DNA of 64,000 nucleotides from Methylophilus sp. DW102 (GCF_037076555.1 NZ_AP029023.1:2666001-2730000); one strand, 5' to 3'. Shown: positions 18,693 to 29,451, counted from the first letter of the stretch. The notes: generated from the letters alone by a model not told the origin. Made by a program: numbers and translations.

Positions 18693-20855
18693 TTACACGA
18701 TGCGCTCAACGCGCCGACGTTGTTGTTGTTTATCGACCGGCAAGCTGATGGTGACGCTGGCGCCCCCTTGTGGCAGATTATCAATGCGTATCTGTCCACG
18801 CTGCTCTTCTATCATTTTTTTGACAATGGCTAATCCCAACCCGGTACCGTGTGACTTGGTTGTGACGTAAGGTTCAAACACCCTCGCCATCACCTCGGTT
18901 GGAAAACCACTGCCGTTATCCGTCACTGACAATTTTATACGCTCGCCATCATAATCGGTCAAGATCACAATTTGCGGTTGTTCAGTTTGCACCAATGCAT
19001 CCTGGGCATTTTGCAGCAGGTTATGCAGGATTTGGCGCATCATGGTGGCATCGGCATAAATCTCGGGCAGCTGCTCATGCAGGGACAGTACCAGCTTGAC
19101 CACAGAGGCGTTATAAAGGCGGCTCACATCGCGGATCAAGGCATTCAAATCCAGCCTTACCAGTTGGGCGGCAGGCGTTCTGGCATACTCACTAAATTCG
19201 TTGACCATATTCTTCATCGCCTGCACCTGGTTGACGATGGTATCGGTAGACTTAAACAGCATCTCCGCATCCTTTTCTTCCAGTTTGTCGCGCAGCTTCA
19301 GCTGCAAGCGCTCGGCAGACAGCTGTATCGGTGTCAGCGGATTCTTGATTTCGTGCGCCAGCCGTCTGGCTACCTCGGCCCAGGCGGCATCGCGCTGGGC
19401 TTGCGCCATGGCGGTCACATCATCAAACACCACTACCAGGCCGTGCCCCGCCCCTTCCGGCAACCGCGTCACCCGCAGCATCAGCATCTGCTTGCCATGC
19501 ACCCCTTCAATTTCGATCTGGCTGCTTAAATGCCGCTCATGGTGGTCAAATTGCAACGTATCTTCATAGTGCTGCATCACCAACGCTGTAAAAGGCGTGA
19601 GGTAATCATTTTCGGCCGCAATGTCGGTAAAGACTTTGTTTTTAAAGCCCACCAGCGAAATCCCCAAAATATTGGTGGCAGCCAGATTGTAAACACGCAG
19701 CTCCGCCTGTTCATTAATGGTCATCACGCCTGAGCTCAGGTGCGACAAAATAGCTTCCAGGTAGGCACGTGCAGACTCCACATGCTGACGGCTCTGTTCG
19801 GAGGCATTTTTCGCTTCCTGCAACTGTCGCGTCATGCTGTTGAACGACTTCACCAGCACACTAAGCTCATCCTTGCCAAATGAGGGCAGCTGCTGCGAAT
19901 AATCGCCACTGGCAATCAGCCGCGTCCCTTCTGCCAGCACCGTCAAGGGTTGCGCCATGCGCCGACTCAGTGCAAATGCGATGGTCAATGCGCCCAGCAT
20001 GGACAGCAGCAAAATCATGGTCAGCGTCAGCATGAAAATGTCTTTGAGTGACTGCCGGCTGTACGACAAGGTCTGGTACTCGCGGTAGACCTCCTGCACC
20101 GATTCGGCAGTATTCGAGAGCGCCTTGGGCACCGGTTGCATCAATTGCAGAATCCGCATCTCGCCCGTGATCCCCAAGGACTCCACCGGAATCAGCACAC
20201 GCATGTACAGGCCTTTGCCGGGGATAGGCTCGATTTTGCCGTAGATACGGCTACGTGCCTGGCGCAACTGCGGCACAGAAGGCAGCTCAGGTAAAAAGCT
20301 GCTGGGGTCAGAGCTGCTGACAGCCAGAATCGCACCTTGCGGGGTCAGTAATGCCGCGTCCTGAACGCCGGCTTTTTCACGCAGATCGTTCAGTTGTCCA
20401 TAATGTGAGCGGGCCGTTTGCAGTGATAGCGAGACCGCCATGCTTTGCGCCTTTTCCTTGACGTCCTCCAGCATGATATCCAGCGCCCGTTGCCCCAAAT
20501 TCAGCCCCCCATCGAGTGCGGATTCGACTTTGACGTTAAACCAAGACTCAATCGAGCGTGATAGAAAATTCACGGAAACCAGATAAACGATCATGCCTGG
20601 AATCAACGCCATCAGGGCAAAAGACACCAGCAATCTGAAATTCAGCTTGCTGCCTACCTGTTTGGCTTTGGTGGTCTGGTAAAGATGGCGTAACTGATAG
20701 GCAATCACCCCCAGCAACAACACGGCGAGGCCAGCATTGATATACAGCAGGATCAGGTAATAATCCCCACTGATGGCGGTGTTGGCACTGGCGAGAGACA
20801 GCAGGTACAGCAGGGCTGCCGCCAGTAGAATGGACAAAATCAGGACATACCGCAT
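18693..20855 (-). CDS. ntrY: NtrY-like sensor histidine kinase
   Basis: 720-residue membrane histidine kinase, partner of NtrX. Order: two N-terminal membrane segments, a third segment and an extracytoplasmic region (about 95-275), membrane helix near 275-300, HAMP ([18 protein letters not shown]), PAS domain, H-box [11 protein letters not shown], and a HATPase domain with N box ([12 protein letters not shown]), DNGSGFP and [11 protein letters not shown]. All kinase motifs are intact, in contrast to the damaged ATPase domain of its partner. It follows the DUF4390 gene by four bases. Confidence 0.92.
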   Translation of the reverse strand: MRYVLILSILLAAALLYLLSLASANTAISGDYYLILLYINAGLAVLLLGVIAYQLRHLYQTTKAKQVGSKLNFRLLVSFALMALIPGMIVYLVSVNFLSRSIESWFNVKVESALDGGLNLGQRALDIMLEDVKEKAQSMAVSLSLQTARSHYGQLNDLREKAGVQDAALLTPQGAILAVSSSDPSSFLPELPSVPQLRQARSRIYGKIEPIPGKGLYMRVLIPVESLGITGEMRILQLMQPVPKALSNTAESVQEVYREYQTLSYSRQSLKDIFMLTLTMILLLSMLGALTIAFALSRRMAQPLTVLAEGTRLIASGDYSQQLPSFGKDELSVLVKSFNSMTRQLQEAKNASEQSRQHVESARAYLEAILSHLSSGVMTINEQAELRVYNLAATNILGISLVGFKNKVFTDIAAENDYLTPFTALVMQHYEDTLQFDHHERHLSSQIEIEGVHGKQMLMLRVTRLPEGAGHGLVVVFDDVTAMAQAQRDAAWAEVARRLAHEIKNPLTPIQLSAERLQLKLRDKLEEKDAEMLFKSTDTIVNQVQAMKNMVNEFSEYARTPAAQLVRLDLNALIRDVSRLYNASVVKLVLSLHEQLPEIYADATMMRQILHNLLQNAQDALVQTEQPQIVILTDYDGERIKLSVTDNGSGFPTEVMARVFEPYVTTKSHGTGLGLAIVKKMIEEQRGQIRIDNLPQGGASVTISLPVDKQQQRRRVERIV

Positions 20856-20859
20856 AGGG

Positions 20860-21435
20860 CTAACGCTGGGTGTCCTTTACCCACCAGCTAAACGTCGGCG
20901 TGACCAGCTCCCAGTCACTTTCGCCCAGGGCATCCAGCTGCAAGGCTTTAGGCAGCTTGCTGGTATCCAGATGCATTTTCAGCGCCGCCTGATAGGGCTG
21001 ATTTTTTTCTAGTGTGGCATGCGGCGTCAAGCGCCAGTCGCGGATCAGGCCCAACTCACGCCTGGCTTCAGCCAGGCTGTCGAATCCTTTTTGCTGTTGC
21101 GGATAATTAAGCAGATATTGCTTGGTCAGCGCGTGATAGTTGAGCGTGACGGCGCGACGCTCGGTCACCACCTCATCATCAAACCAGTACTTCATGGGTT
21201 TGATGATCTGGCATTCATACAAAAACGTCAGGGCGATGCCCTTACTCAACGCTTCCTCAAGCGCGCGGCCAAAATGGATGTCCAGATCCGCATCCAGCGC
21301 CCAGGTATCTTCACGCAATACCAGCTCGGCACTTTTGACATGGGCATGATTGTTATTGGCAGCCAGTGCCAATGCTGTCATGGTCAGCAGAAAAAAAAGC
21401 GCCGAATAATATTTAATGTTTTTGTAAAAGCGCAT
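20860..21435 (-). CDS. DUF4390 protein
   Basis: About 191 residues with an N-terminal membrane/signal segment ([17 protein letters not shown]) and a DUF4390 pattern, including the region [22 protein letters not shown] split over the N-terminal third and [14 protein letters not shown] at the C terminus. Function unknown; it is conserved between rsmB and ntrY in betaproteobacteria and could modulate the NtrY sensor from the periplasm (inference). ATG 21435 overlaps rsmB by about 23 bases; longer starts reach further into rsmB and would put the signal sequence internally. Confidence 0.8.
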   Translation of the reverse strand: MRFYKNIKYYSALFFLLTMTALALAANNNHAHVKSAELVLREDTWALDADLDIHFGRALEEALSKGIALTFLYECQIIKPMKYWFDDEVVTERRAVTLNYHALTKQYLLNYPQQQKGFDSLAEARRELGLIRDWRLTPHATLEKNQPYQAALKMHLDTSKLPKALQLDALGESDWELVTPTFSWWVKDTQR

Positions 21436-22702
21436 AAAACAATCCGTCATGCGCGGCAGTGGGCAGCAATTGCCCGCCAATTGACTGCTGGCAAGGGAGG
21501 CCCGAGGCATCAAACTGCACTGGCAACCTGACCGCATCTGCATGCATGGTTAAAAACTGTTGAATCTGCATTTCATTTTCTTGTTGAAAAATCGAACAGG
21601 TGACGTACAGCAATTTACCGCCTTTTGCCAGCATATGCCACAAATTCAATAATATTTGCTGTTGCATCTGGGCAAATACCGTCAAATCCTGTGGCCGACG
21701 CAACCATTTCATATCGACATGCCTGCGCACGATGCCTGAGGCGCTGCAGGGCACATCAGCCAGAATGCGGTCAAATAACTGACCATCAAACCAGTCGGCT
21801 TTTGCCGCATCGCCTGTCCTGACCTTGGCTTGCAAGCCCAGACGCTGCAGGTTGTCGTGGACGCGGCGCAGGCGCTCTGCCTCCACATCCAGGGCAAGCA
21901 AGTCAATATCACTGGCTTCAAGCAAGTGACAAGTTTTACCGCCCGGCGCGCTACAGGCATCCAGCACGCGCATGCCTGCTTGCACATCCAGCAAAGGAAC
22001 CGCCCACTGTGCGCCGGCATCCTGCACACTGAGCCAGCCTTGATCAAAATGCGGCAGCTTGTGCACCGGCAACGGCTGCTGCAACTGAATCGCCGTACCG
22101 CCCAACGCTTGCGCCGCAATCCCCGCATCATCCAGCGCCTGCATGTAGCTGGCGACATCCGTTTTGCGCTGATTAATGCGTAATGTCATGGGTGGGTGGC
22201 TGTTGCCTACGGTCAGAATCGACTGCCAATGCTGAGGATATTGTTGTTTGAGGGTATCAATCCACCATTGCGGATAGTTAAATTGCACCGTTTCCGACTG
22301 GCTCACTTGCGCCTGCAAGGTTGACCGTTGGCGCAAAAAATTACGCAATACCGCATTGACCAGCCCTTTTGCCCAGCGCAGCCCGGTTTTGCCCGCAGCT
22401 TCCACAGCCTGATTGACCACCGTAAAATCATCTTCTGCCCCATGCAACAGCTGCGACAGGGCAACCAGCAACAGCGCATGTACACGTGCATCCGTCACTG
22501 GCTTGGCCGTCAGCGCCTGCAAATAAGCCGCGGCTTCGGCATACAAGCGCAAGGTGAGGTAGCTGTAATCCTGTGCAGCCGCCTGCTGTTGCGGCGTCGC
22601 CGACTTGACCCTGCGCAATGCCTTGGGCATGGAAACAGTCAGGTTATGTCCGGCCAACACTTCGGCCACCGCAGATGCGGCTATGAGCTGGGCAACTTGC
22701 AA
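21413..22702 (-). CDS. rsmB: 16S rRNA m5C967 methyltransferase RsmB
   Basis: 429 residues: N-terminal NusB-like domain (about 1-140) and a SAM-dependent RNA cytosine-C5 methyltransferase domain. Motifs: SAM-binding DACSAPGGKT, ADVPCSASGIVRRH with one catalytic Cys, and TCSIFQQENE with the second Cys. It starts with TTG at 22702 (MQVAQLIAASA). It lies in the def-fmt-htpX-rsmB-DUF4390-ntrYX block; an intrinsic terminator sits between htpX and rsmB, so rsmB may have its own promoter. Confidence 0.93.
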   Translation of the reverse strand: MQVAQLIAASAVAEVLAGHNLTVSMPKALRRVKSATPQQQAAAQDYSYLTLRLYAEAAAYLQALTAKPVTDARVHALLLVALSQLLHGAEDDFTVVNQAVEAAGKTGLRWAKGLVNAVLRNFLRQRSTLQAQVSQSETVQFNYPQWWIDTLKQQYPQHWQSILTVGNSHPPMTLRINQRKTDVASYMQALDDAGIAAQALGGTAIQLQQPLPVHKLPHFDQGWLSVQDAGAQWAVPLLDVQAGMRVLDACSAPGGKTCHLLEASDIDLLALDVEAERLRRVHDNLQRLGLQAKVRTGDAAKADWFDGQLFDRILADVPCSASGIVRRHVDMKWLRRPQDLTVFAQMQQQILLNLWHMLAKGGKLLYVTCSIFQQENEMQIQQFLTMHADAVRLPVQFDASGLPCQQSIGGQLLPTAAHDGLFYALLQKH

Positions 22703-22774
22703 AAGAATACTCTGGTGAAAAAAAGACTATTCTACTTGATGCGCCCAAAATACACAGACAAAAACTCACGCAAT

Positions 22775-22806
22775 AAAAAAGGCTTTCTTGCGAAAGCCTT
22801 TTTTGT
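22775..22806. terminator. Terminator downstream of htpX
   Basis: AAAAAAGGCTTTC and GAAAGCCTTTTTT pair around a short TTGC loop, giving tails on both strands. For the leftward htpX transcript it lies 16 bases past the stop codon and separates htpX from rsmB. Confidence 0.85.
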
Positions 22807-22821
22807 CTGTTGAAATCGCGT

Positions 22822-23691
22822 TTAATACTGGTTAGCCAACGCCAGCAAACGGCGGATCCGCTCTTCGGTCTGCGGGTGGGTGCTGAACAACCCCGCCAGG
22901 TCTGCGCCTGATAAGGGGTTGATAATCATCATCTGCCCGGTTTCCGGGTGTTGCTCGGCAGTCATATTGGGAATCTGGTGCGCATAATTGTGGATTTTCT
23001 CCAGCGCGGCTGCCAAGGCTTTCGGGTCGCGGCTGATCTCAGCCCCCATGCGGTCTGCTTCATATTCGCGCGACCGTGAAATCGCCATCTGGATCAGCGA
23101 AGCGGCCAACGGTGCCAGAATCATAATCAAAATACCAATAATGGGATTGGGTCGGTCTTCGCCCTCCCGATGCCCGCCAAACATCAGACCAAATTGCGCA
23201 ATCGATGAAATGGCCCCGGCCACGGTGGCGGAAATAGTAGAGATCAAGGTATCGCGGTGTTTCACGTGCGCCAGCTCATGTGCCATCACACCGCGCAATT
23301 CGCGCTCACTCAAAATCTGCATGATGCCGGTAGTAGCTGCCACGGCAGCGTTCTCGGGGTTGCGGCCGGTAGCAAACGCATTCGGCTGGCTTTCATTGAT
23401 CACGAACACACGCGGCATGGGTAGTTGGGCCCGCTCGGCCAGCTCTTTGACCATGTTGTAATAGTTGCGGAACTGCCCATTACCAAAATTATTTTCAGCA
23501 TTGATCTCAACTGCGCCATACATTTTCAGCACCGCCTGGTCGCTAAACCAGTAGGCATAGAAGTTCATGCCGCCTGCCAGTAACAGCGCCAGCAACATGC
23601 CGCCCTGGCCACCCAGCGCGCCGCCCACCGCAACAAACAGGGCAGTAATCGCGGCCATCAACACAAAGGTTTTGGTCCAGTTACCTAACAT
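22822..23691 (-). CDS. htpX: Membrane protease HtpX
   Basis: Zinc metalloprotease (M48B) of the inner membrane involved in membrane-protein quality control, 289 residues. Two N-terminal membrane segments, the zinc motif HELAH in [12 protein letters not shown], two further hydrophobic segments, and the third ligand region [18 protein letters not shown] stands just upstream of the ATG at 23691. It follows fmt by about 85 bases. Confidence 0.93.
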   Translation of the reverse strand: MLGNWTKTFVLMAAITALFVAVGGALGGQGGMLLALLLAGGMNFYAYWFSDQAVLKMYGAVEINAENNFGNGQFRNYYNMVKELAERAQLPMPRVFVINESQPNAFATGRNPENAAVAATTGIMQILSERELRGVMAHELAHVKHRDTLISTISATVAGAISSIAQFGLMFGGHREGEDRPNPIIGILIMILAPLAASLIQMAISRSREYEADRMGAEISRDPKALAAALEKIHNYAHQIPNMTAEQHPETGQMMIINPLSGADLAGLFSTHPQTEERIRRLLALANQY

Positions 23692-23775
23692 AGTGACTCC
23701 TTCACAATTCGGTGAGTAATATCGACTTTAATATGCGGGGATGACAGGCATTTTTCAATGCCTGCACCAGATTGA

Positions 23776-24696
23776 CTAGAAAAAGCGGTCGCCCACTTGC
23801 ACATGCTGACCTTGCACAAACTGTTGTGCCGTTTGGCGCTTGCCACCCGGCATCTGCAACTCATGCAGTTCTAATGCGCCTTCGCCACAGGCCACCTGTA
23901 GCGGATGTGTCTGCAACACAGTGCCTGGCTCGCCTTGACCCGCCACGGCTTGAGCAAACCACAGTTTGCAGACTTGATCATTAAATTTGGCTGTAGCCAC
24001 CGGAAAGGGATTAAATGCACGAACCTGACGAGACAGTTGCTGGGCAGATTGCGTCCAGTCAATGGCAGACTCGGCTTTTTCCAGCTTGTGCGCATAGGTC
24101 ACCAGCGTCTCGTCCTGTACTTCAGAGGCCAGGCAACCGGTATCTTGCAAGGTCTGCATCGCCTCGACCATCAAGCGCGCGCCTTCGCGACTGATCGCAT
24201 CATGCAAGGTCTGCGTGGTATCTGCCGCAGTAATCGCCACCGACCATTTACTGATCATATTGCCGGCATCCAGCTTGGGCACCACCTCCATGATGGTGAC
24301 ACCCGTCTCGGTGTCCCCGGCCAGAATGGCCCGGTGGATGGGCGCAGCCCCGCGCCAGCGTGGCAGCAAGGAGCCATGGATGTTGTAACAGCCTCGCGTC
24401 GGGATGTTCAGCACCGCGGTCGGAATAATCAGGCCATAGGCCGCAACGATCAGCACCTCGGCGTTGACCGCTGCAATCTCGGACTGCACCTCGGCGGGCT
24501 TAAGGCTTTCTGGCTGAAAAACACGTAAGCCGTGTTGCAAGGCGAGCTGTTTGACCGGACTCGCTTTTAACTGCATGCCACGGCCCGCGGGGCGGTCTGG
24601 TTGCGTCAACACCATGACAATGTCATGGCCCGCGTCTATGAGTCCTTGCAAAGCCGGTACTGCAAACTCCGGGGTCCCGGCATAAATAATACGCAT
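23776..24696 (-). CDS. fmt: Methionyl-tRNA formyltransferase
   Basis: Formylates initiator Met-tRNA with 10-formyltetrahydrofolate; 306 residues. Visible motifs: N-terminal RIIYAGTPEFAVPAL, the formyl-transfer region with NIHGSLLPRWRGAAPIHRAI (Asn and His of the active site), then EVVPKLDAGNM. It lies 14 bases after def on the same strand, the common def-fmt operon. Confidence 0.95.
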   Translation of the reverse strand: MRIIYAGTPEFAVPALQGLIDAGHDIVMVLTQPDRPAGRGMQLKASPVKQLALQHGLRVFQPESLKPAEVQSEIAAVNAEVLIVAAYGLIIPTAVLNIPTRGCYNIHGSLLPRWRGAAPIHRAILAGDTETGVTIMEVVPKLDAGNMISKWSVAITAADTTQTLHDAISREGARLMVEAMQTLQDTGCLASEVQDETLVTYAHKLEKAESAIDWTQSAQQLSRQVRAFNPFPVATAKFNDQVCKLWFAQAVAGQGEPGTVLQTHPLQVACGEGALELHELQMPGGKRQTAQQFVQGQHVQVGDRFF

Positions 24697-24710
24697 GCAA
24701 CCTTCCTGAC

Positions 24711-25226
24711 TTAATAACTGTTGCGCTCGATTTCGCGCGCGTGCTTGACCATTCTGGTCCGGATACGGTTACGTTTGAGCGTGGAGAGATACTCCACAAA
24801 CACCTTGCCCAGCAAATGATCCATTTCATGCTGGATACAGACGCTCAGCAAACCATCCGCATCCAACCTGAAAGTGTTGCCATGCACATCTTTCGCTTCG
24901 ACGGTAATAAATTCAGCGCGCGTCACACTTTCATAGATGCCGGGCACTGACAGGCAACCCTCTTCATAATCCTGGCTACCTGACTGGGCAATGATTTTAG
25001 GATTGATCAGCACCAGCAAATCGTCTTTTTCCTTGCTCAAGTCAATCACGATCAACTGGATGTGCTGGTCGACCTGCGTAGCAGCCAAGCCTATGCCTGG
25101 CGCATCATACATGGTCTCAGCCATATCGCTGACCAGTTGCTGTAATGCCTCATCAAATACTTGCACCGGTTTGGCCACCGTATGCAGGCGTGGATCCGGA
25201 TATTGCAAAATTGGAAGTAGTGCCAT
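24711..25226 (-). CDS. def: Peptide deformylase
   Basis: Iron/zinc hydrolase that removes the N-formyl group from new proteins, 171 residues. All three motifs are intact: [17 protein letters not shown] and the metal-binding helix [15 protein letters not shown]. It is the first gene of the leftward def-fmt-htpX series and is divergent from the LysM gene, 166 bases apart. Confidence 0.95.
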   Translation of the reverse strand: MALLPILQYPDPRLHTVAKPVQVFDEALQQLVSDMAETMYDAPGIGLAATQVDQHIQLIVIDLSKEKDDLLVLINPKIIAQSGSQDYEEGCLSVPGIYESVTRAEFITVEAKDVHGNTFRLDADGLLSVCIQHEMDHLLGKVFVEYLSTLKRNRIRTRMVKHAREIERNSY

Positions 25227-25392
25227 GCTCTACAAATCTTTCCATTCAAATAGTTTGTGCAAAAACAGGGCAAAACGCCTGCTTTTTCACCTTGATCAGA
25301 ACTTTAAAGCCATGCTAGATTGGTTGATATTGCGCAGTGGCTGTGCGCAGGTACAGCCCATCCATTTGTGTCGCATAAAACAGAGACGCCAC

Positions 25393-26430
25393 ATGACGAA
25401 AATTGTTCAAATTATAACCTCGCTTGCGCTGGCTTGTAGCAGCTTATTGTTACAGGCAGAAGAAATTCCGTTGCGGCCGCAGCACCCCGACCGGCATGTC
25501 GTCGTCAAAGGCGATACCTTGTGGGATATTTCGGCCAAGTTTCTGAAAAATCCATGGCAATGGCCACAGATTTGGCAATTAAACCGGTCTAGCATTAAAA
25601 ATCCGCACTGGATTTATCCGGGGGATATCATCGTGCTCGACACCAGCAGCGGGCAACCCGTACTCAAACTGGTGCGCGAATCTGTCACCCTGGAGCCTGG
25701 CATGATCGTCACGCCAATCAAAGGCGATGCCATCCCCGCCATACAACCCAACATCATCCAGCCGTTTTTGACCAAGCCCATGCTGATTGCGCCAGAGGCG
25801 CTCAAGTCAGCACCCAGAATTGTGGCGGCGCAGGAAGAACGTGAGATTCTGAGCCCAGGCACACGCATTTATGTGCAGGGCCTGCCAGACGCTCCACGCA
25901 ACGCCTGGGCAATCTACCGCGAGGGGGAGGCGATCAAAAACCCTGAAAATGGTGAGCTGCTGGGCACAGAAGCGCATTATCTGGGGGAGGCCAAACTGCT
26001 GCGCTCAGGCCAGCCTGCCACCTTGACCGTAACCCAGGCCAAAGAGGAAATTGCGGTTAAAGACAAACTGATTGCGATGGAAGACTCCCTTAGCCCGCCT
26101 TATCTGCCACATGCGCCCGAAGGCCAGATTGAAGGCCAGATTGCACGCGTGAGCGAAGGCATCAACGAGACTGGCTATGGCCGTGTGGTGGTGCTCAATC
26201 GCGGCGAAGCGCAAGGCCTGGAGCGCGGTCACGTGCTTTCGGTGCTGCGCAAAGGCGCCAGCATGGTAGACCCCGAATCAGCAGACCCTAAACATCCGGT
26301 CATGATCCAGTTGCCGGATGAGCCTGTCGGCTTGGTGATGGTCTTCAAAACCTTTCCCAAACTGTCATACGCGCTCGTCATGCAGGCCTCGCAACCTATC
26401 CATGTGGAAGACGTGGTGCGTACCCCCTGA
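25393..26430 (+). CDS. LysM-domain envelope protein
   Basis: 345 residues: signal peptide (MTKIVQIITSLALACSSLLL) with cleavage near LQAEE, then one LysM peptidoglycan-binding domain (HVVVKGDTLWDISAKFL with NPHWIYPGD later in the domain, about residues 35-90). The remaining 250 residues are conserved among LysM proteins encoded next to dprA but have no assigned function. ATG 25393 was chosen because it starts the signal peptide; the frame is open further upstream across def on the other strand and this extension is not credible. It lies 11 bases before dprA. Confidence 0.85.
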   Translation: MTKIVQIITSLALACSSLLLQAEEIPLRPQHPDRHVVVKGDTLWDISAKFLKNPWQWPQIWQLNRSSIKNPHWIYPGDIIVLDTSSGQPVLKLVRESVTLEPGMIVTPIKGDAIPAIQPNIIQPFLTKPMLIAPEALKSAPRIVAAQEEREILSPGTRIYVQGLPDAPRNAWAIYREGEAIKNPENGELLGTEAHYLGEAKLLRSGQPATLTVTQAKEEIAVKDKLIAMEDSLSPPYLPHAPEGQIEGQIARVSEGINETGYGRVVVLNRGEAQGLERGHVLSVLRKGASMVDPESADPKHPVMIQLPDEPVGLVMVFKTFPKLSYALVMQASQPIHVEDVVRTP

Positions 26431-26441
26431 TCTCCGCACTG

Positions 26442-27554
26442 ATGGTCACAGATCCTGAAGAGAGCGCAGCCTGGATTGCCTTAAGCCTGGTCGAAGGGCT
26501 GGGCAGTGTCACCTATTGCCAGCTGTTGCTGCACTTTAAAACCCCGCAGGCGATTCTGGCCGCCTCCTACAGCAGCTTGTGCGAACTGGTCAGCAAAGAC
26601 GTCGCCGAAGGGATACAAAAAGCGCCAGAAGACCCGCATATTGCCAAGACACTAGACTGGCTCTCACAACCAGATAACCACCTGATCACACTGGCGGATG
26701 CCTACTATCCGCAACGCCTGCTCAGCATAGACCAGCCGCCGCCCGTGCTCTATGCCAAAGGCAACCTGCAAATGCTCAAGCGGCCTGGCCTGGCCATTGT
26801 CGGCAGCCGCCACGCCACACCGCCGGGCGAGTCTACCGCCGAGCAGTTTGCCGAAAGCTTGTGCCGGGCCGGATTTGCCGTGGTCAGCGGGCTAGCATTA
26901 GGCATAGACGGCGCCGCACACAGAGGCGCGCTCAAAGCAGATGGTGCCACGATTGCCGTGGTCGGCACCGGGCTGGATATTGTCTATCCGGCACGGCATA
27001 AAGCCCTGGCCCACCAGATTGTGCAGTATGGCTTGTTGCTCTCCGAGTACCCGCTAGGGACGCCATCTTTGACGCACAACTTTCCCAGACGCAACCGTAT
27101 TATCAGCGGCCTGTCTGAAGGCTGTCTGGTGGTAGAGGCCAATATTGATAGCGGCTCACTCATCACTGCTCGACTAGCGATCGAACAGGGCCGTGAAGTC
27201 TTCGCCATTCCGGGCTCTATTCACTCGCCGGTGTCCAAAGGGTGCCATGCGCTGATCAAACAAGGGGCAAAGCTTGTCGAGTCCACCGAGGACATTGTCA
27301 GCGAATTGAAGCATGTCCGCCTGCCCAACCCCGCACTTTCGATTAGCCCGAATGGGTCACTACCCGATTGGACTAATCTACCCGCCGAAGCCAGTCCTGT
27401 CCTGGCTTGCATGGGGTTTGACCCCATCTTTGCAGAGCTCATTGCGGCCCGCGCCGGGTTGACGCCCGAACAAGTTTCCACCATGCTAACACTACTTGAA
27501 TTAGAAGGTGTGGTCAGCCATCTCGCCAACGGCCAATTCCAGCGATTGGTTTAA
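26442..27554 (+). CDS. dprA: DNA-processing protein DprA
   Basis: 370-residue DprA/Smf protein, which loads RecA on incoming single-stranded DNA during natural transformation. The Rossmann core is clear: GLAIVGSRHATPPGE, VSGLALGIDGAAHRGAL, VVGTGLDIVYPARH, SEYPLGTPSLTHNFPRRNRI (20 residues), and a C-terminal winged-helix region (GLTPEQVSTMLTLLELEGVV). It is between the LysM gene and smg in the usual order. Confidence 0.95.
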   Translation: MVTDPEESAAWIALSLVEGLGSVTYCQLLLHFKTPQAILAASYSSLCELVSKDVAEGIQKAPEDPHIAKTLDWLSQPDNHLITLADAYYPQRLLSIDQPPPVLYAKGNLQMLKRPGLAIVGSRHATPPGESTAEQFAESLCRAGFAVVSGLALGIDGAAHRGALKADGATIAVVGTGLDIVYPARHKALAHQIVQYGLLLSEYPLGTPSLTHNFPRRNRIISGLSEGCLVVEANIDSGSLITARLAIEQGREVFAIPGSIHSPVSKGCHALIKQGAKLVESTEDIVSELKHVRLPNPALSISPNGSLPDWTNLPAEASPVLACMGFDPIFAELIAARAGLTPEQVSTMLTLLELEGVVSHLANGQFQRLV

Positions 27555-27632
27555 AGCTCGGTTCAGACCCACCCCAGTATCGCTGCTATTCACTACTAAT
27601 AGCGGAGCAGCGTGTTTGAGGAGAATTTAGAC

Positions 27633-28100
27633 ATGTTGGAAGTACTGATATTTATCTATCAAAATTATTGGGATAAGCATGATGCGCTTGAGCTGAAAGA
27701 AACAGACGAAACCATCATGGCCTATGAGCTCTCCCAGGCCGGGTTTAACCACCAGGATATTTTACACGCCGTGGGCTGGGTGAAAGACCTGCGTCGCTCG
27801 GTGCAACAGCCGCAATACCAGCACGACCCGTTTGCGATTCGCGTATTTTGCGAGATGGAACGCAACAAGATTAGTGACGACAGTCTGAACTTTCTGGGCT
27901 TGCTACAAAGAAGCGACATCATCACGGCTTATGAGCGCGACCTGATTATTGATCGTGCCATGGTCTTGCCGCAAGAAACCTTGAGCATGGAAGATATCCG
28001 CTGGATCACCATGATGGTGCTGTGGGACGAAACGCGCAAGCAGGATTACCTGTTTGTTGAAGATGCCTTGTTTAACCCGCAAGGTTTGTCATTGCAATAA
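27633..28100 (+). CDS. smg: Smg family protein (DUF494)
   Basis: About 155-residue acidic protein of the Smg/DUF494 family, conserved next to dprA and topA in proteobacteria; function unknown. Features: MLEVLIFIYQNYWD at the N terminus, a helical core, and LFVEDALFNPQG near the end. ATG 27633 is preferred over the upstream GTG 27612 because GAGGAG lies about ten bases before it. A strong terminator follows, so the operon ends here and does not continue to topA. Confidence 0.9.
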   Translation: MLEVLIFIYQNYWDKHDALELKETDETIMAYELSQAGFNHQDILHAVGWVKDLRRSVQQPQYQHDPFAIRVFCEMERNKISDDSLNFLGLLQRSDIITAYERDLIIDRAMVLPQETLSMEDIRWITMMVLWDETRKQDYLFVEDALFNPQGLSLQ

Positions 28101-28115
28101 CCCAACAGAGCGACA

Positions 28116-28152
28116 CAAAAAAAGCGCGGCTGATTCAGTCCGCGCTTTTTTG
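28116..28152. terminator. Bidirectional terminator between smg and metF
   Basis: AAAAAAAGCGCGG pairs with CCGCGCTTTTTTG across a ten-base loop. It can end the rightward LysM-dprA-smg transcript and the leftward ahcY-holin-metF transcript. Confidence 0.88.
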
Positions 28153-28171
28153 TTTGCCCGTATTGTTACGA

Positions 28172-28999
28172 CTACAGTTGCCGAATAATCTGGCCAATAA
28201 TGCCCGCCTGGTTCAGGGTGTAGAAGTGCATTTTATCTACGCCTGCCTCAATCAGTTTGGTACAGATATCAGTGACCACCTCTGCGCCAAAAGCGCGCAA
28301 TGAAGCCATATCATCGCCATAGGCTTCCAGCCGCATACGCAGCCAGCGTGGAATCTCGGCACCACAGACACTGGAGAAGCGCGCCAGTTGCGTGTAGTTA
28401 TAAATCGGCATGATGCCGGGAATAATCGGTGCAGTGACACCCAGCTTCTGCGCCGCTTCTACAAAACGGAAATAGGCATCCACATTGTAAAAATACTGTG
28501 TAATGGCCGAATCTGCGCCAGCATCGATTTTACGCTTGAAGTTTTCAAGGTCTTTTTGTGCCGAGCCGGCTTCCGGGTGAAACTCGGGGTAAGCCGCCAC
28601 CTCCAGGTGAAACCAGTCGCCGGTCTCGGCGCGGATAAAACTCACCAGCTCATTGGCATATTTAAAGTCCCCCGCACTCACTTCGCCTGAAGGAATATCG
28701 CCACGCAAGGTCACCAGTCTGTTGATGCCTTTCGCCTGATAGGCTTGCAGCAATTCGCGGATTTCTTCTTTGCTGGAAGAAATACAGGAGATATGTGGGG
28801 CTGCACCATGGCCTTCAGCCTGGATTTCGAGCACACTGTCCATGGTACGGTCGCGGGTTGAGCCCCCCGCACCAAACGTGACGGAGAAAAACTCGGGAGA
28901 AAATACGGCCAGCTCTTTGCGTACTTGACGCAGGTTCGCCATGCCTTCCGCCGTTTTAGGCGGAAAAAACTCAAAACTGTAAGCGATTTTTTGATTCAC
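28172..28999 (-). CDS. metF: Methylenetetrahydrofolate reductase MetF
   Basis: FAD-dependent reduction of 5,10-methylene-THF to 5-methyl-THF for methionine synthesis. 275 residues with YSFEFFPPKTAEG at the N terminus, SVTFGAGGSTRDRT, the ISCISSSKEE region, and ITQYFYNVDAYFRF. It is the last gene of the ahcY-holin-metF series on the minus strand, a known methyl-cycle grouping in betaproteobacteria, and so probably falls under the SAH riboswitch upstream of ahcY. Confidence 0.95.
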   Translation of the reverse strand: MNQKIAYSFEFFPPKTAEGMANLRQVRKELAVFSPEFFSVTFGAGGSTRDRTMDSVLEIQAEGHGAAPHISCISSSKEEIRELLQAYQAKGINRLVTLRGDIPSGEVSAGDFKYANELVSFIRAETGDWFHLEVAAYPEFHPEAGSAQKDLENFKRKIDAGADSAITQYFYNVDAYFRFVEAAQKLGVTAPIIPGIMPIYNYTQLARFSSVCGAEIPRWLRMRLEAYGDDMASLRAFGAEVVTDICTKLIEAGVDKMHFYTLNQAGIIGQIIRQL

Positions 29000-29057
29000 T
29001 GTTTTCTCTTTTATTTCTAAACGCTTGATTTCAGGCAGATGCGGGGATGGTCAGGTG

Positions 29058-29408
29058 TCAGTCTTTTTCGTTGAACACAATCGCACTCAGGATCCAGGCA
29101 ATCACGCTATACACCAGGGCGCCTATGACGCCAGTCATCACACTACTGACGACAAAGCCTTGCAACAGGTGGCCGACAAACCAGAATAGCAGGCCATTGA
29201 TGACTAACAGAAACAATCCCAACGTCAGCAAGGTAATCGGCAAGGTCAACAGCACCAGAATCGGCTTCACCAGCATATTGGCCAGACCAATCACGACAGC
29301 AGCCACCAGCGCAGCGCTGAAATTGGCCACTTGAATGCCTGGGACCAGATAAGCCACGGCCATCAGTGCCAATGCATTGAGTACCCAAACAACCAGTAGT
29401 TTAAACAT
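29058..29408 (-). CDS. YvlD/phage-holin-like membrane protein
   Basis: About 116 residues with four hydrophobic segments, of the phage holin 4 superfamily IV/YvlD type (LLVVWVLNALALMAVAYLVPG, then GLANMLVKPILVLLTLPITLL). Despite the name these chromosomal proteins are not phage lysis genes; function unknown. The ATG at 29408 is fixed by a near-perfect AAGGAGG ribosome site. It lies between ahcY and metF. Confidence 0.8.
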   Translation of the reverse strand: MFKLLVVWVLNALALMAVAYLVPGIQVANFSAALVAAVVIGLANMLVKPILVLLTLPITLLTLGLFLLVINGLLFWFVGHLLQGFVVSSVMTGVIGALVYSVIAWILSAIVFNEKD

Positions 29409-29451
29409 GCCGCCTCCTTGGATGAAAGATGAGGCAAAGTGTACACCAAAT

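Noticed and set aside
24991..25392. 134-codon N-terminal extension of the LysM gene
   Set aside because: It runs antisense through def and would bury the clear signal peptide that begins at 25393.
29058..29408. Prophage remnant suggested by the holin-like gene
   Set aside because: YvlD-type proteins are chromosomal membrane proteins and no other phage gene is near.
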